Below, piece after piece: positions 7,316-8,766 of a stretch of DNA of 8,766 bases. This stretch comes from Methylococcaceae bacterium (GTDB lineage: Bacteria; Pseudomonadota; Gammaproteobacteria; Methylococcales; Methylomonadaceae), in the NCBI GenBank assembly GCA_947505055.1, contig CANNLO010000189.1, positions 1 to 8,766 of the forward strand, given 5' to 3'. A program made the translations under genes and the position numbers. The notes below the pieces were generated by a model, which saw only the letters and a list, made by a program, of their open reading frames with translations, searched no databases and was not told where the DNA came from. The number at the start of each line of letters is the position of its first letter. Position 1 is the stretch's first letter.

Positions 7316-8263
7316 ATGATCAAAACAGCCTTAATTTGCGGTGTCAGCGGTCAAGATGGTGGTTATCTTGCTCAACTTCTATTAGGTAAAGGTTATGCCG
7401 TTTGGGGTACCTCTAGAGACGCGCAGAGCTCTAGCTTTGGTAATCTAAAAAAACTGGGCATCTTTGATCAAGTCAAATTGATATCAATGGTGCCGGAAGA
7501 TTTTCTAAGTGTATTTATGACTATTAAGCAAAGCAATCCTGATGAGGTTTATTATTTAGCTGGGCAATCTTCAGTTGGACTTTCGTTTGAGCAGCCTGCT
7601 GAAACAATTAAGAGTATTGTTATTGGTACGTTAAATATGCTGGAAGCTATACGCCACGCTGATAAAGGAATTCGCTTATATCAAGCAGGCTCAAGCGAGT
7701 GTTTTGGAGACACGCAAGGTAATCCAGCAAATGAGAATACCCCTTTTAATCCACGGAGCCCTTATGCCGTTGCGAAGGCATCAGCCTATTGGCTGGTGAA
7801 TAATTATCGTGAGGCATACAACCTATTTGCTTGTACAGGTATATTGTTTAATCACGAATCCCCGTTGCGTCCAGCGCATTTTGTGACGCAAAAAATTATC
7901 AGTACAGCAAAACGCATAGCCGCTGGTTCCGGTGAAACCCTGACTCTTGGCAGAATGGACATCTCACGTGATTGGGGTTGGGCGCCAGAATATGTTGATG
8001 CGATGTGGCGAATGCTCCAGTTGGAAAAGCCGGAAGATTTTGTGATTGCGACCGGAGAAACAATTACGCTTGAAGAATTTGTCGAGCACACTTTTAAAGT
8101 GTTGGGTATGAATTGGCAAGACCATGTTGTTCAAGATAATTCATTCTTCAGGCCTACCGATATTTTGGTTAGCTCTGCTGATGCAAGTAAAGCAAAAAAT
8201 AAGATAGGCTGGGCTGCTAAAATTAAGGGCAAGGTTTTAGTTGAAGCTATGTTAAAACAATGA
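7316..8263 (+). CDS. GDP-mannose 4,6-dehydratase-like SDR enzyme (short form)
   Basis: Predicted to remove water from a nucleotide hexose, probably GDP-D-mannose, giving the 4-keto-6-deoxy sugar used for rhamnose, fucose or amino-sugar pathways. Seen: GVSGQDGGYL nucleotide-binding loop at 9-18, YYLAGQSSVGLSF, SSE at 126-128, YAVAK with Y150 and K154, TGILFNHESPLR from 174, SRDWGW, and DFVIATGE. The S126/E128/Y150/K154 spacing equals that of E. coli GMD (T132, E134, Y156, K160). At 315 residues it is shorter than classical GMD (about 370) and lacks the RRSS-type stretch after strand two and a C-terminal insertion, so it belongs to a short subgroup whose substrate is less certain. ATG 7316 is chosen because the family begins right there. 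In-frame TTG 7265 and ATG 7289 lie upstream, but 7265 runs into the previous gene and no site has a clear ribosome-binding sequence. Confidence 0.87.
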   Translation: MIKTALICGVSGQDGGYLAQLLLGKGYAVWGTSRDAQSSSFGNLKKLGIFDQVKLISMVPEDFLSVFMTIKQSNPDEVYYLAGQSSVGLSFEQPAETIKSIVIGTLNMLEAIRHADKGIRLYQAGSSECFGDTQGNPANENTPFNPRSPYAVAKASAYWLVNNYREAYNLFACTGILFNHESPLRPAHFVTQKIISTAKRIAAGSGETLTLGRMDISRDWGWAPEYVDAMWRMLQLEKPEDFVIATGETITLEEFVEHTFKVLGMNWQDHVVQDNSFFRPTDILVSSADASKAKNKIGWAAKIKGKVLVEAMLKQ

Positions 8264-8489
8264 GTCAGCTTATTACTTTTATTGCAGCAATTATAACACC
8301 TCAAATTTTACCATTCTTCAATGGGTTCCACATAAACGTCAATCTCAGAAGTATGTAAAAAAATCAGTTAAATATTAATGAATTAAACAGTGCCCCAATC
8401 TATGGTGGGTATTTATATTTTAATTGTATTTTTTATAAGATTTAAAAATATCTTCGAAAATAAAATGGTTAAATTGGTTTTAGTCAAAA
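8264..8489 (+). other. AT-rich non-coding gap between gene blocks
   Basis: About 226 nt, clearly more AT-rich than the genes around it, and by far the longest gap in the window. I see no GC-rich hairpin followed by a T run, hence no convincing intrinsic terminator after the dehydratase gene. A weak inverted repeat (AAGAT...ATCTT, 8-nt loop) lies at 8438-8455. The gap probably carries the promoter for the following transferase gene, but no good -35/-10 pair stands out. Short frames here are not supported as genes. Confidence 0.5.
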
Positions 8490-8766
8490 ATGAATAGCAC
8501 AACACGATTACTCGAAACGGTAAAACCGATATCTAATCATGCTCAAGATTACGCATTTGAAACTGAATTGTTTTTAGAGGGTGGTGAAGCAAGGCAAGGC
8601 GAGGGTGGTCTTCGTACTTATGGGTATTTTAAAAAAAATCAGTCAGGCTTACCCCTCATTACCGTGATAACTGTTGTATTTAATGGTGAAGAATTTTTAG
8701 AAAAAACCATTCAAAGCGTAATTAACCAAACTTATGATAACGTTGAATTTATTATTATTGATGGGG
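8490..8766 (+). CDS. GT2-family glycosyltransferase, N-terminal part (3' end outside window)
   Basis: Open from ATG 8490 to the window end, 92 complete codons. From residue 54 it reads as the first strand of a GT-A family 2 transferase: [18 protein letters not shown], then [15 protein letters not shown] and IIIDGG, where the first acidic nucleotide-binding residue and the start of the usual DGGSTDGT motif are visible. The DxD motif and catalytic base lie beyond the window. [13 protein letters not shown] segment just before the core is a recurring leader of one GT2 subgroup; the roughly 38 residues before it are acidic and unfamiliar, so the true start could be later (an in-frame TTG at 8568), though ATG 8490 is the only ATG. 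The ribosome-binding site is weak. The gene follows a 226-nt gap and may be a separate transcript. Confidence 0.82.
   Translation, partial: MNSTTRLLETVKPISNHAQDYAFETELFLEGGEARQGEGGLRTYGYFKKNQSGLPLITVITVVFNGEEFLEKTIQSVINQTYDNVEFIIIDG

Noticed and set aside
8281..8291. ATTGCAGCAAT inverted repeat as a terminator or operator
   Set aside because: A 5-nt arm with a one-base centre cannot form a terminator hairpin, and no T run follows; too short to support an operator.
8290..8298. Perfect extended -10 (TGTTATAAT) on the minus strand just after the second dehydratase gene
   Set aside because: No -35 at proper spacing, and nothing but antisense to the dehydratase downstream; chance is likely in AT-rich DNA.
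8264..8489. Possible remnant of an insertion sequence in the AT-rich gap
   Set aside because: Short translated stretches in all frames show no transposase motif, and I found no terminal inverted repeats or target duplications.
8465..8497. Tiny frame starting at ATG 8465 that overlaps the GT2 start
   Set aside because: Ten codons with no ribosome-binding site or recognisable leader-peptide features.

Overview
The window is part of a surface-polysaccharide (O-antigen, capsule or exopolysaccharide) biosynthesis cluster from a Gram-negative bacterium, most likely a proteobacterium. The sequence is moderately AT-rich, every supported gene is on the + strand, and the genes are tightly packed with 8-nt or ATGA overlaps and several GTG or TTG starts. 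I cannot name the genus from the sequence.

Layout. Bases 1-513 are the C-terminal half of a GDP-mannose 4,6-dehydratase-like SDR enzyme, entered at what aligns as its catalytic Lys. Next are a glycosyltransferase with a C-terminal Glyco_trans_1_2-like domain (506-1642) and a large KpsC/KpsS-like capsule-type transferase with an N-terminal four-Cys cluster (1714-3261). The middle holds a very well conserved UDP-glucuronate decarboxylase (UDP-xylose synthase, 3258-4199), a GT-A-type transferase of the family often labelled 'HlpA-like' (4192-5112) and a class I SAM methyltransferase (5125-6000). A WcaC-like GT4 glycosyltransferase (6028-7302) and a second, complete GDP-mannose 4,6-dehydratase-like enzyme (7316-8263) end the packed run. 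After about 226 nt of AT-rich non-coding DNA, a GT2 glycosyltransferase begins (8490) and runs off the window.

How the genes work together (inference). The two dehydratase-like enzymes would make 4-keto-6-deoxy sugar nucleotides from GDP-mannose or a related substrate. The decarboxylase would make UDP-xylose from UDP-glucuronate. Five transferases would assemble a glycan, and the methyltransferase would O-methylate a sugar or cap the chain. No flippase, polymerase, ABC exporter, chain-length regulator or initiating transferase lies in the window, so the export route and attachment point are unknown.

I found no CRISPR array, tRNA, rRNA, complete mobile element or defence system, and nothing that amounts to a wholly new system. 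The points most worth a second look are the diverged pair of short GMD-like paralogues at the two ends and the four-Cys clusters in two unrelated transferases.
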